Of a DNA stretch of 64,000 nt, positions 42,549 to 51,551 are shown one piece after another (positions within the stretch are counted from its first letter, which is position 1; each line of letters begins with the position of its first letter). Source of the DNA: JAWLHU01 sp041690255. GTDB lineage: Bacteria > Bacillota > Sulfobacillia > Symbiobacteriales > Symbiobacteriaceae. Made by a program: the position numbers and the translations under genes. The notes beneath the pieces were generated by a model. It had not been told where the DNA came from. It did not search any database and saw only the letters and a list, made by a program, of their open reading frames with translations. The stretch is taken from assembly GCA_041690255.1 (NCBI GenBank), contig JAWLHU010000001.1, positions 186,001 to 250,000 on the forward strand. Reading direction: 5' to 3'.

Positions 42549-44588
42549 GTGTACGCTTATCCCCAGACCCGGCGTGATCCTGTAACCGATCAACTCCACG
42601 GCGTCGCAGTTACCGATCCCTACCGCTGGCTGGAGGACGGCCAGAGCGCCCAGGTCCTGGCCTGGACCGAGGCGCAGAACCGATTCTCGGACCAGGTCTT
42701 CGCCGGCCTTCCCTACCCGGGGTCGTTTGCCGGGCGCCTGCAGGAGGTTTTGGGTGGCGAGACGCTCTCCTCCCCTCAGGTGCGGAGCGGGCGGGTCTTC
42801 TTCCTGCGCCGTCGGGCCGGACAGAATCAGCCGGTCCTGTACATGCGCGATGGCGAGACCGAGCGGGTGCTCCTCGACCCGAACCAGGTCAACGAGAAGG
42901 GGACCACCGCCATGGACTGGTGGTACCCGAGCCCCGACGGCAAGTTCCTGGCCTACGGCTACTCGAACAATGGCGACGAGTGGTCGGTCCTGCACGTGCT
43001 CGATATTGACGCCGGAGAGGTTCTCGGGGAGCGGATTCCCCGCACCCGGCACTGCGCCCTGGCCTGGGAGCCGGACTCCTCGGGCTTTTACTACACCCGC
43101 TACCCGCAGCCGGGCGAGGTGGAGCCGGGTCAGGAGAACTACAACAACCATATCTTCTACCACAAGATCGGCCGTGGTTGGGAGGATGATCCCAAGGTCT
43201 TCGGCGAGGGCCGCCCGCCACGCTCCTTCATGTGGCCCAGCCTCCACGACCGGGGGCGCTGGCTGCTGATCCACATGAACCACGGCTGGAACGCCACCGA
43301 TCTCCTGCTCATGGACCGGCAAGCCCCCGAGAAGGGTTTCGTGACGATCACGGCCGGCCTGGATAACCTCTTCCACGCATCCATACTCGGCGGTACGATC
43401 TATGCGCTGACCAACTACAAGGCGCCCCGCTACCGGGTGATCGCCATCGATCCGGCGAATCCGGCCGAGGAGCACTGGCGAGAGGTAGTCCCCGAGCAGC
43501 CCGACCTGGCGATTCACGGTGGCGAGATCGCCGGCGACCGGTTCATTCTGCACGGCCTCAAGGATGTGGTCTCCCACCTCTACACCGTACCGCTGGCCGG
43601 CGGCGAGCTGACCGAAATCCCGCTGCCCCCGCTGGGCGCCATCGCCGAACTGGCGACGGAGAAGAAGGGGCGTTACGCCTACATTCAGTGGCAGTCCTTC
43701 ACCAGCCCGCCGGCGATCTATCAGCTGGATGTAGAGACCGGCGAGCTGGCCCTCTGGGCCGAATCAGAAGCGGCGGTCGACCCCAGCCAGATCACGGTCA
43801 AGCAGGTCTTCTACACCTCGAAAGATGGCACCCGGGTGCCGATGTTCATCCTTCACCGGAAGGATCTCACCCTGAACGGCGATCTGCCCACCGTGCTGAC
43901 CGGCTACGGCGGCTTTAACATCGCCCGCACCCCGGGCTTCATGGCGACGCTCTACCCGTGGCTGGAGCGGGGCGGTGTCTACGCGATTGCCAATCTGCGG
44001 GGCGGCTCCGAGTACGGCGAAGCCTGGCACCGCGCCGGCATGCTCGCCAATAAGCAGAACGTCTTCGATGACTTCATTGGCGCAGCGGAGTACCTGATCG
44101 CCGCGGGCTACACCCGTAAGGAGCGGTTGGGCATCTCCGGTGGCTCGAACGGGGGTCTGCTAATGGGTGCGGCGCTGACCCAGCGGCCTGACCTCTTCCA
44201 AGCGGTCTTCTGCGCCGTACCGCTGCTCGATATGCTCCGCTACCACAAGTTCCTGATCGGCGCTCTCTGGATCAGCGAGTACGGCTCCGCTGATGATCCG
44301 GAGCAGTTCGGGTATATCCATGACTACTCGCCCTACCACCACGTGACGGAGGGCGCCGAGTACCCGGCGGTCTTCTTCCATACGGCTGCATCGGACAGCC
44401 GGGTTGACCCGCTCCACGCCCGGAAGATGGCGGCCCTCCTTCAGCAGGCGAATGGCTCAGCCAACCCCATCCTCCTGCGGATTGAGTTTGAGGCGGGCCA
44501 TGGTGCCGGCAAGCCAATCGCCAAGCTGGTGCAGGCCCAGGCCGAGACCTGGGGCTTCTTCGCCTGGCAGCTCGGTCTGGAGTCCTGA
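42549..44588 (+). CDS. Prolyl oligopeptidase (S9A)
   Basis: A 679-aa cytosolic serine peptidase that cleaves short peptides after proline. The N-terminal YPQTRRDPVTDQLHGVAVTD leads into a seven-bladed propeller. The C-terminal alpha/beta hydrolase domain has GISGGSNGGLLMG with the catalytic Ser, DSRVDPLHARKM with Asp, and FEAGHGAGK with His. All three triad residues are intact and the length is typical. GTG 42549 is chosen since GAGAGAGG sits 8 nt before it; ATG 42531 overlaps that site and has no ribosome site of its own. Confidence 0.94.
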   Translation: MYAYPQTRRDPVTDQLHGVAVTDPYRWLEDGQSAQVLAWTEAQNRFSDQVFAGLPYPGSFAGRLQEVLGGETLSSPQVRSGRVFFLRRRAGQNQPVLYMRDGETERVLLDPNQVNEKGTTAMDWWYPSPDGKFLAYGYSNNGDEWSVLHVLDIDAGEVLGERIPRTRHCALAWEPDSSGFYYTRYPQPGEVEPGQENYNNHIFYHKIGRGWEDDPKVFGEGRPPRSFMWPSLHDRGRWLLIHMNHGWNATDLLLMDRQAPEKGFVTITAGLDNLFHASILGGTIYALTNYKAPRYRVIAIDPANPAEEHWREVVPEQPDLAIHGGEIAGDRFILHGLKDVVSHLYTVPLAGGELTEIPLPPLGAIAELATEKKGRYAYIQWQSFTSPPAIYQLDVETGELALWAESEAAVDPSQITVKQVFYTSKDGTRVPMFILHRKDLTLNGDLPTVLTGYGGFNIARTPGFMATLYPWLERGGVYAIANLRGGSEYGEAWHRAGMLANKQNVFDDFIGAAEYLIAAGYTRKERLGISGGSNGGLLMGAALTQRPDLFQAVFCAVPLLDMLRYHKFLIGALWISEYGSADDPEQFGYIHDYSPYHHVTEGAEYPAVFFHTAASDSRVDPLHARKMAALLQQANGSANPILLRIEFEAGHGAGKPIAKLVQAQAETWGFFAWQLGLES

Positions 44589-44746
44589 GCAGCGCGAGAC
44601 TCTTTTGCCAGCAGGAGTAACGGGTTGAATTTTCAGGTGATTTTCCGCTGAGGCAGGAAATAGGTGGGCTCCGTGTCCAATATGTCCAAGCATAGCTGCT
44701 CCGTGGGGGGAGCAGGGGGAGAGCATAGGGAGAGGGGGAGTCTGTC

Positions 44747-45208
44747 TTGATCCGAGTCCAACTGGCGGAGGCATTTTCAGCGGCGGCCATCCATGTGCTC
44801 CAGGAGATGCTGGGCACTGAGGTCACGGTCGGTGAACAGCGGGTGGAGAGTGCGGCCCTCCGCGCGGAAGATGTGACGGTTCTGGTCGGCCTGACCGGCG
44901 AAGTGAGCGGTCTGAGCCTCCTGACTATGCCCAGCGCCACCGCCTTTGCAGTGGCCGGCGCCATGATGGGGGAGACGGTGACCGAGCTGGATGATATCGC
45001 CCGCAGCGCCGTGGCAGAGTTGGGGAACATGGTCTCGGGTGCGGCTACGATCAGGCTGGAGGAGCACGGGGTCTCGTCGAACATCACGCCGCCATCGGTG
45101 CTTCAGGGCACGTCGCCTGAGATCTCGACGCCGCACCTGGAGCGGGCGGTGATCCCGCTCAGGACGGGGTTAGGAGACATAACGTTGCACGTATCCATTA
45201 AGAGTTGA
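44747..45208 (+). CDS. CheX-like CheY-P phosphatase
   Basis: A 153-aa CheC/CheX/FliY-type domain. The catalytic pattern S-x3-E-x2-N appears in RSAVAELGNMVSG, followed about 21 residues later by the conserved Pro (ITPPS). Such proteins dephosphorylate CheY or other response regulators. No chemotaxis genes are adjacent, so it may act in another pathway. TTG start with a GAGAGGGGGAG site; the preceding 158-nt gap is purine-rich with a GCTGCTCC...GGGAGCAG hairpin. Confidence 0.88.
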   Translation: MIRVQLAEAFSAAAIHVLQEMLGTEVTVGEQRVESAALRAEDVTVLVGLTGEVSGLSLLTMPSATAFAVAGAMMGETVTELDDIARSAVAELGNMVSGAATIRLEEHGVSSNITPPSVLQGTSPEISTPHLERAVIPLRTGLGDITLHVSIKS

Positions 45209-45217
45209 ATAGAATGG

Positions 45218-45249
45218 GCCTGCAGGAACTCCCTGCAGGCTCATTTTTT
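45218..45249 (+). terminator. Rho-independent terminator of the CheX-like gene
   Basis: GCCTGCAGG (45218-45226) pairs with CCTGCAGGC (45232-45240), followed by TTTTTT at 45244-45249. Confidence 0.93.
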
Positions 45250-45291
45250 ATCGCTGACGGGCACCCTACCAGGGGGAGGAGGGACCGGGCG

Positions 45292-46908
45292 ATGGGACGA
45301 CGAGTCTTATTAGGGATTCTCATGGTCTGTCTGCTGCTGGGACCGACCGCAGCCCAGGCGGCCGGGGAGTGGGTCCGGCTGAAGGGTCTGGGGCGTAGTG
45401 AATCGGGCCGGACGCTCTGGATCCCGCTGGACAGCCGGCCGGTCAATACCACGGAGGTGCAGCTCTTTGGCGCGGCCGCCGGGCAGACGGTCATTCTGCC
45501 GCCTGCGGGGCTATTGGATCGGTATGCGGACCGACGGGCGGAGGGGACCAGGCTGATCGATTGGTGGGAGCGAACCGCAGAACCGGGTGACAGGGTGGTC
45601 TTCTATACGAACACCCTTCTGGTCGGGGGGCTGATCGCCTCTCGGGACCCGGTTCTCTATGGCGAGTTGGAAGAGAAGTTGACGGGTCTGGGTGATGCTC
45701 TGGCCCGGCTGCCACACGGTCGGATCATCGCAGTGCATGTGCTGCCCAGGGCCTGGCCGACCCAGTTCCAGCCCGACGGCTCGCCGGCTCCGGATCAGGC
45801 CTACACCGGTCTGCTGCTCGAGCGAACGGCGCTTCAACACCGGGTCTTCCTCTTTGGCGAGAGGGACGACCGGAACCGCCTGGGCCAGCTCGACCAGGCG
45901 ATCCCTCAGGAGGCTCGCCAGCGGCAAGACGAACTGCTGGCGAAGAACGACCAAATTCTCCGTGCCCTCCTGGACTGGGTCGAACGTGGCCTGATCGATG
46001 AGGTGCTCGTCGGGTTGGATGACGCCCAGGGCTATGGTATGTTCAACCTGCTCCAGCGACAGTTCGAAGGGGTGCTGCGGGAGCGGGGGCTGTCGGATCG
46101 GGTTCATATTGACTATGGCGCCGACGAGATCGGTTTTCTCCTGCTGGCCCGAGAGGCGCTGCGGGAGAGGCGGGTGCGGCCCCGGATTGCCGTGACCTAT
46201 GACCAGGCTGGGGCCGAGAGGCAGGTCCTGCCCTACGAAGGGGTGGATCTGGGCAGTTCGGTTGAGCAGAAGCTCGGGCTGCTCGGTGCCACGGCCGGGG
46301 CGGGCGGACAGCACCTATTCGTCTACTCGGAGCGGGGAGATGAGATAAGCCGCCGCCTTCTGGAGCAGATGGCAGCGGCTGATGGTCGGGGCGAAGGGGT
46401 GGCCCTGGCCGACGTGACCAGCCCGGGCGGGCGGGACCGGGCACTCGTGGAGAGTCTGGCCGGCCAGGTTCCACTGAGCCAGGTAGCCTACTCGGGCTGG
46501 AACACCGCCAGCAACACGGTGGGCACTGCCCTGGCGCAGGCGGCTCTGCGCGAGCTCTACGCCCGGGTGGGGGTGACGGAACGGCAGCAGGTTGCCTGGC
46601 AATCCTTCCAGGCGATTCGCTACGCCCACGACCTGCACTTCCAGGCACACCGGGAAACGCTGGGCCGTTGGGCAGAGGGGCGGGGGATCAATCCGACCGG
46701 GTTTGGATCGGGTTCGGCGGCCATGGCCGATCGCCTGAACCGGACGGTCCTGGCCGAGGCGCGGCAGTGGCTTGCGCACTACGTCTGCACCAGTGGGGAT
46801 CTTTGTCTGAACGTCTCCGCGGCCCGGTTCCCCTGGGACCGAACCTTTGAGGCTGAGTTCCGGCCGTCGCTGGAGTCTAGGGTTTGGGGAGCTGCAGAGG
46901 GGTCGTGA
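45292..46908 (+). CDS. DUF4127 family secreted protein
   Basis: A 538-aa protein with a signal peptide (LLGILMVCLLLGPTAAQA). It matches DUF4127: LWIPLDSRPVNTTEVQLF near the mature N terminus, ILPPAGLLDRYADRR, YTNTLLVGGLIASRD, and YSGWNTASNTVGTALAQA toward the end. The family is extracytoplasmic and of unknown enzymology; the Asp/Asn-rich conserved loops suggest a hydrolase. ATG 45292 follows AGGGGGAGGAGGG; an open frame to 45205 runs through the CheX terminator and was rejected. Its 3' end overlaps the convergent gene by 32 nt. Confidence 0.9.
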   Translation: MGRRVLLGILMVCLLLGPTAAQAAGEWVRLKGLGRSESGRTLWIPLDSRPVNTTEVQLFGAAAGQTVILPPAGLLDRYADRRAEGTRLIDWWERTAEPGDRVVFYTNTLLVGGLIASRDPVLYGELEEKLTGLGDALARLPHGRIIAVHVLPRAWPTQFQPDGSPAPDQAYTGLLLERTALQHRVFLFGERDDRNRLGQLDQAIPQEARQRQDELLAKNDQILRALLDWVERGLIDEVLVGLDDAQGYGMFNLLQRQFEGVLRERGLSDRVHIDYGADEIGFLLLAREALRERRVRPRIAVTYDQAGAERQVLPYEGVDLGSSVEQKLGLLGATAGAGGQHLFVYSERGDEISRRLLEQMAAADGRGEGVALADVTSPGGRDRALVESLAGQVPLSQVAYSGWNTASNTVGTALAQAALRELYARVGVTERQQVAWQSFQAIRYAHDLHFQAHRETLGRWAEGRGINPTGFGSGSAAMADRLNRTVLAEARQWLAHYVCTSGDLCLNVSAARFPWDRTFEAEFRPSLESRVWGAAEGS

Positions 46909-47623
46909 AATCGGGCTCGGCCAGCCGGCCCTCCATGAGGCGGAAGACTGGCTCGGTGCTGAGCGTATAGCCCCGGGCCTCGAACCGGCTGAGCCCGAGG
47001 ATTCGATCAGGCCGGACGCTGAATCGCTGGGTGGTGGCCGCATCCACCCACTCCCCGGTCCGGAAGCTCTCGGGCAGCACCTCGGCGGCCAGTTGTGGTA
47101 CGAACTCCCGATAGGCGTCGGAGGCGCCGGGACCGGTCACCTCCCACCAGATGCTGACCGTGAAGTCGTTCACCCGACCATCGACCGGGATGACCTGAAG
47201 ATCCGCCTGGTAGATCTGCAGGGTGAGGCCGCGCCAGGGGGACGAGCCCCACTGTGGCTCTCGGGCGAAGGCGGGATCGGAGTCAAGCTTCGGCTGGAGG
47301 GCGGTGTAGGTGAGGACCCCCCCGCCGACGAGGACGACCAGGATCGCCAGGCCGACCAGCCAGCGGGTCAGTCGCTGCTGGAGGGCGCCCCGACGGGCCA
47401 GGTGCAGGGCATGTTGGCGCTGGTCCGCATCTAGCGGCACAAGGGTCTGCGGCCCAGTTGCGGGCGGCAGGCCCTGCGCTCTGCGCCACTGGTCAATGCG
47501 CCGGCGCAGCTCGGCTTCGCTGCGGCTGGCCATGAAGAGATCGCCTGCAATGTCGGGATCATCGACCAGAGCGAGCGCCAGTTGGTATCGGCGGAGGATG
47601 TCATCCACGCGGTCTGCCACCAT
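46877..47623 (-). CDS. Single-pass membrane protein of unknown function
   Basis: A 248-aa protein: an N-terminal ~90-residue soluble helical region beginning DRVDDILRRYQLAL, one TM segment at ~88-110 (WLVGLAILVVLVGGGVLTY), and an extracytoplasmic ~135-residue domain. The layout recalls an anti-sigma factor or DUF4179-like membrane sensor, but no zinc HxxxCxxC motif is seen and no sigma factor is adjacent. It overlaps the convergent DUF4127 gene at the 3' end. Confidence 0.75.
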   Translation of the reverse strand: MVADRVDDILRRYQLALALVDDPDIAGDLFMASRSEAELRRRIDQWRRAQGLPPATGPQTLVPLDADQRQHALHLARRGALQQRLTRWLVGLAILVVLVGGGVLTYTALQPKLDSDPAFAREPQWGSSPWRGLTLQIYQADLQVIPVDGRVNDFTVSIWWEVTGPGASDAYREFVPQLAAEVLPESFRTGEWVDAATTQRFSVRPDRILGLSRFEARGYTLSTEPVFRLMEGRLAEPDFTTPLQLPKP

Positions 47624-47706
47624 CCCTTCTTGGAAATTAGGACGTCCCTGGCAGCAACGAAGATTCGCAGGCGGGCATCCTACGGAGGTGGAGGTGTTGG
47701 ATTCGT

Positions 47707-48861
47707 ATGCGTGAACAAGATCCGGTGCGTGTGGTCCACTGGGGGCTCGACCCCGTGGGAATGACTGCGGCCAACCTGGTCTGGCGGCGGGCCGGGCTCA
47801 TGCCGGCGGGAGCGATCAGTCTTCAGCCCGGTGACATCGGTCGCGATCTGGGTGAGATCATGGGCTTTGGCGAACGGCTTGGTGTGATCGTGGACAGCGA
47901 TCCGGAGCGGGTGCTGACCACTGCCCGCCCGGATGTGACGATCATTGCCAGCGACCTGCCGCTGGAGGAGGTCGCCCCCATGGTCCAGCAGGCCATGGAG
48001 GCGGGCTCGAACGTGATCTGCCTGGCCGGGGAGATGACCTACCCGTGGGCGGTAGACCCGAAGATGGCCGAGCGGCTGGATGATCTCGCCTACGCCCACG
48101 GTGTGACGGTGCTCGGGACGGGGATCAATCCAGGGTTCGTGCTGGACAGTCTGGTGATCGCCCTGACCGGCTGCTGTCTGGATGTCGAGCGGATCAAGGC
48201 GACCCGGGTGGTCGATATTACCCCATTCGGCTCGGCCCTCCTGAGGCAGGAGGGGATCGGACTCTCGCCGTCCGCCTTTGCCCGTGGGACGGAACGGGGG
48301 CGGGTGCGGGGCCACGTTGGTTTCGAGCAGTCGATCCACCTGATCGCTGATGCGCTGGGCTGGTCGCTGGAGCGGGTTGAGCAGGACCGGCAGCCCCTGA
48401 CAGCCACCGTGCGGCGGGAGGTGGCCGGGCTGCGGGTGGACCCCGGGCAGGTGGCCGGGGCGCATCATGTGGCCCACGGCTATGTTGATGGGCGGGTCCG
48501 GGTTATGCTGGAGCAGATCGAGCACGCCGGGCCGGAGGCGGAGGGGGTCGCCACCGGTGACTTCATAGAGATCGAGGGGCAGCCGCCGATCAGGCTGGCG
48601 ATCCAGCCGGAGATTGAGGGGCTCCGGGGTAGCGCGGCCCTGGCGGTCAACATGATCGGCGCGGTGATGCTCTCGGGGCCGGGGTTGAAGTCGATGGCGG
48701 AGATGCCGCTGCCCCGAGCGGTTCTGGGAGACCTGCGGCAGATGGCTGATCTGACCGGGTTGACCGTGGAGGAGGCATTGGCGCGGGGGTGGCAGGGTTC
48801 TTCCCTGGAGCGGGCGAACTCTATAGGGTCAAAGGAAAACGGGGAGTCCTTAAAGGGCTGA
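47707..48861 (+). CDS. ord: 2,4-diaminopentanoate dehydrogenase-like NAD(P)-dependent enzyme
   Basis: A 384-aa oxidoreductase of the dihydrodipicolinate-reductase-like Rossmann family. Markers are VVHWGLDPVGMTAANLV (dinucleotide loop), ARPDVTIIASD, and GTGINPGFVLDSLVIALTG, typical of 2,4-diaminopentanoate dehydrogenase (Ord) of the anaerobic ornithine degradation pathway. No other ornithine-fermentation genes are nearby, so the substrate could be a related amino acid. ATG 47707 is about 14 nt from GGAGGTG, rather long spacing. It is followed 19 nt later by a membrane-protein gene. Confidence 0.8.
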   Translation: MREQDPVRVVHWGLDPVGMTAANLVWRRAGLMPAGAISLQPGDIGRDLGEIMGFGERLGVIVDSDPERVLTTARPDVTIIASDLPLEEVAPMVQQAMEAGSNVICLAGEMTYPWAVDPKMAERLDDLAYAHGVTVLGTGINPGFVLDSLVIALTGCCLDVERIKATRVVDITPFGSALLRQEGIGLSPSAFARGTERGRVRGHVGFEQSIHLIADALGWSLERVEQDRQPLTATVRREVAGLRVDPGQVAGAHHVAHGYVDGRVRVMLEQIEHAGPEAEGVATGDFIEIEGQPPIRLAIQPEIEGLRGSAALAVNMIGAVMLSGPGLKSMAEMPLPRAVLGDLRQMADLTGLTVEEALARGWQGSSLERANSIGSKENGESLKG

Positions 48862-48880
48862 CCCGCGGGGAGGTAGGGCG

Positions 48881-49771
48881 ATGCCCCTCAACCGGTTCTG
48901 GAGTTCGGTGGTCTCGGTGGCGGGGTTCCTGCTGATCATTGGCTGGTTGCAGTACCTCTTCAGCATCGTGGTGGGTCTGTTCGGAATCCTGCCGCGCTTT
49001 GCGCCGGACCTGGACTTCGTGATCCAACTGGTGGCGGCAGGAGTTCTGCCGATCTGGTCCGCGCTTACCTTTATCGACTGGAAGTGGGGGTGGAAGGGGG
49101 ACAACGCCGGCCTCCGGGTGACGCCGGCGGCTGCCTTCTGGTACCTCCCTGGCTTGCTGGGTGGAGTACTGGCCGTGGCGCTGGTCTGGGTGCTGGCGAA
49201 GGGCTTCACCGCGCCAGTCATATCCGTGTCGGGCGTGAAATGGCTGTGGCTGGGGTTCTCCACGCTACTCCAGGTCTTCGTCACCGAACTGGTCTACCGG
49301 GGCATTGTCACCTCCCGTTTTCAGCATGATCTCTCTGGGTGGGAGCGGCTGGCGGCGGCCACCCTGGTCCCGCCTCTCTGGATGCTGATCCAGGGGACCG
49401 GGTTCCTCGCCATGGGCTGGCCGGTGACGTTCATTGGCGGCATGGGGACGGTAGCGCTCTCTGTCTTCCTCACCTTGCTCTTCCTGCGGCTCGACTCGGT
49501 CTGGCTCTCGGCCGGGCTGCACAGTGGCCTGCTGATCGGGCTGATGCTCCTCGGGCTGGCTCGCAATATGGCGGAGCAGTCGCTCTTCTTGGTTGTCACG
49601 CCCCAGGCTGAGCAGTCGCTCTTCCTGCTCTTCGCCCCGCTGGCGGGAGTCCTGCTCTACCTGGAGTGGAAGCGCATGGGTCCGATCCGGCGACCGTCCG
49701 GCGGGCCGGGACGGGGGCCGAAGAGGGTAGTTTACGGCAAGACGGTGCGGGGGCCGTGGGGACCGCACTAG
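48881..49771 (+). CDS. CPBP-like integral membrane protein
   Basis: A 296-aa protein with about eight hydrophobic segments. TELVYRGIVTSRF at ~135-147 and GLHSGLL at ~208-214 resemble CPBP/Abi motifs 1 (EExxxR) and 2 (FxxxH), but the first Glu of motif 1 is Thr here, so the active site is degenerate. CPBP proteins are intramembrane proteases such as CAAX peptidases. A QAEQSLFL segment is directly repeated near residues 228-248. The basic Pro/Gly tail is cytoplasmic by the positive-inside rule. GGGGAGG precedes the ATG. Confidence 0.72.
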   Translation: MPLNRFWSSVVSVAGFLLIIGWLQYLFSIVVGLFGILPRFAPDLDFVIQLVAAGVLPIWSALTFIDWKWGWKGDNAGLRVTPAAAFWYLPGLLGGVLAVALVWVLAKGFTAPVISVSGVKWLWLGFSTLLQVFVTELVYRGIVTSRFQHDLSGWERLAAATLVPPLWMLIQGTGFLAMGWPVTFIGGMGTVALSVFLTLLFLRLDSVWLSAGLHSGLLIGLMLLGLARNMAEQSLFLVVTPQAEQSLFLLFAPLAGVLLYLEWKRMGPIRRPSGGPGRGPKRVVYGKTVRGPWGPH

Positions 49772-49816
49772 TTCTGGGCAGGCTAAGGGTGAACGTCCGT
49801 ACAGGAGGGATCGCCC

Positions 49817-50026
49817 ATGCCCGGCCCTGAGCAACAGGGAATCAGTTACTCCCGCCTGGGTCCTATGGACCCGAACCGGGTTCGCTATGAGTTGGCCGGC
49901 GAGATCAGCCCCCCGGCTGCTCCGACTGCCCCGGCCCCCACGGTCCCGCAGGGAGCGCCGCGGGCCCGGTCACGCCGCCGGCTTCGCCGGTTGCGCCACC
50001 GGGGTACCGCCGGCCGGAGAGAGTGA
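49817..50026 (+). CDS. 69-aa Pro/Ala-rich, Arg-tailed small protein
   Basis: ATG 49817 has AGGAGGG 7 nt upstream, and a strong terminator begins 5 nt after the stop, so the reading frame is a real transcription unit. Residues 1-30 are polar (GPMDPNRVRYELAGE), 31-48 are Pro/Ala-rich, and the last 20 are Arg-rich. No homology is recognised. It could be a nucleic-acid-binding or spore small basic protein; unproven. Confidence 0.65.
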   Translation: MPGPEQQGISYSRLGPMDPNRVRYELAGEISPPAAPTAPAPTVPQGAPRARSRRRLRRLRHRGTAGRRE

Positions 50027-50030
50027 ACCG

Positions 50031-50061
50031 AACCCCCGTCCTGTCCCGGGCGGGGGTTTTT
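50031..50061 (+). terminator. Rho-independent terminator of the 69-aa gene
   Basis: AACCCCCG (50031-50038) pairs with CGGGGGTT (50051-50058), followed by TTTTT. Confidence 0.9.
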
Positions 50062-50134
50062 CTTTCATCTTGCTAAAGGCAATGGAGCGTGATAGATCGA
50101 AATGATCGTGTATCAACGGGTGAGGGGGCTGTGT

Positions 50135-51502
50135 ATGGCTGCATCGTGGCAAGAGTATCTGAATGAGCACCGCGCTCGCTTTCTGGACCAGTTCCTTGAG
50201 CTTCTCCGGATCCCCAGCATCTCCACGGATCCGAACAGCAAGGGGGAGGTCCGCCGGGCTGCTGCGTGGACCGCAGAGCGGCTGCGCCAGGCGGGGATCG
50301 AGGGGGTGCGGATCATGGAAACCGGGGGCCATCCGGTGGTCTACGGCGAGTGGCTCCATGTACCCGACCAGCCGACGCTGCTGATCTACGGTCATTTTGA
50401 TGTCCAGCCGGTGGACCCCCTGAATCTCTGGACCAGTCCGCCCTTTGAGCCGGTGATCAAGGACGGCGCCGTCTACGCCCGGGGGGCGACCGATATGAAG
50501 GGGAATCTGCTCCTGCCCGTCATCGCGTGCGAGGCGCTCCTGCAGACCGAGGGGCGCCTGCCTGTCAACGTGAAGTTCCTCTTCGAGGGCGAGGAGGAGA
50601 TTGGCAGTCCGAATCTGGCGCCCTTTGTTGCCCAGAACAAAGACCTGCTGGCCTGCGACCTGGTCGTGAGCGCTGACGGCGGCAACGGCTCGCTGGAGGA
50701 GCCGCATGTCAACGTAGGCACCCGCGGCCTCTGCGGCCTGCAGGTCGACCTGCGGACGGCCAACGTGGACCTGCACTCGGGCGGTGGCGGCATGATGCCC
50801 AACGCTATTCACGCCCTGGTCGAGATCCTCGACGCCCTCCGCGACGCCGAGGGCCGCATTCTGGTCGACGGCTTCCATGACGAGGTCCGCCCCATGACCG
50901 AGGCGGAGAGGGCCGAGATTGCGGCGGCATCGGCCAGGGATGAGGAGGCCCGGCTTGCCGCTGGGGTCAAGGCCTTCTTCGGCGACCCGGCCTTCACCCC
51001 GAGGGAGCGCATGGTGGCCCGGCCCAGCTTGGAGATCAACGGGATCTGGGGAGGCTTCCAGGGCAACGGGGTCAAGACCGTGATCCCCTGCGAGGCCCAC
51101 GCGAAGATCACCTGCCGCCTGGTGCCTGACCAGACGCCCGGCGTGATCCGCGATAAGGTGATCGCCCATATTCAAAAGGTGGCCCCCGCCTACGCCGATG
51201 TAAGCGTGGAGGTCCTGCCCGGGGAGGCCGATCCCTACGTGATCCCCAGCGACAACCCCGGCCTGCTGGCCCTGGAGCGTGTGGTCGCGGAGATGACCGG
51301 CCGTACCCCGCAGCGGAACCGGGAGGGAGGCACCGTCCCCTTCATGGGGATGATGAAGAGGGCGCTGGGCGTGGAGACGATCACGCTGGGCGCCTCGCAG
51401 GCGGGGCAGCGGGCCCACGCCCCCGATGAGTTCTACCACATTCGTGACTTTGAGCGGGTACAGGCCGGTTATTGCCGCTTCCTCCACGCAATGGGGCGGT
51501 AA
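50135..51502 (+). CDS. M20 family dipeptidase (ArgE/DapE/CNDP type)
   Basis: A 455-aa zinc peptidase. The metal-binding blocks are LLIYGHFDVQPVD (His and Asp), YARGATDMKGN (Asp), FEGEEEIGS (catalytic Glu-Glu) and VVSADGGN, with a final His in SQAGQRAHAPDE. The inserted dimerisation domain is about residues 195-340. It hydrolyses di- or tripeptides; the closest group is the dipeptidase PepV/CNDP-like branch. ATG 50135 has GAGGGGG upstream; the open frame from 50102 was not used. Confidence 0.93.
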   Translation: MAASWQEYLNEHRARFLDQFLELLRIPSISTDPNSKGEVRRAAAWTAERLRQAGIEGVRIMETGGHPVVYGEWLHVPDQPTLLIYGHFDVQPVDPLNLWTSPPFEPVIKDGAVYARGATDMKGNLLLPVIACEALLQTEGRLPVNVKFLFEGEEEIGSPNLAPFVAQNKDLLACDLVVSADGGNGSLEEPHVNVGTRGLCGLQVDLRTANVDLHSGGGGMMPNAIHALVEILDALRDAEGRILVDGFHDEVRPMTEAERAEIAAASARDEEARLAAGVKAFFGDPAFTPRERMVARPSLEINGIWGGFQGNGVKTVIPCEAHAKITCRLVPDQTPGVIRDKVIAHIQKVAPAYADVSVEVLPGEADPYVIPSDNPGLLALERVVAEMTGRTPQRNREGGTVPFMGMMKRALGVETITLGASQAGQRAHAPDEFYHIRDFERVQAGYCRFLHAMGR

Positions 51503-51551
51503 GGCTCCGGGCGGTCATGGGCATTCTAGACCCAAGTGAGGTGTGCCAGCA

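Noticed and set aside
45205..45291. Longer N terminus for the DUF4127 protein
   Set aside because: That stretch is the CheX terminator hairpin, and ATG 45292 has a strong ribosome site and begins a signal peptide.
47680..48525. 281-codon minus-strand frame opposite the diaminopentanoate dehydrogenase-like gene
   Set aside because: His/Pro/Arg-rich antisense composition and no ribosome site.
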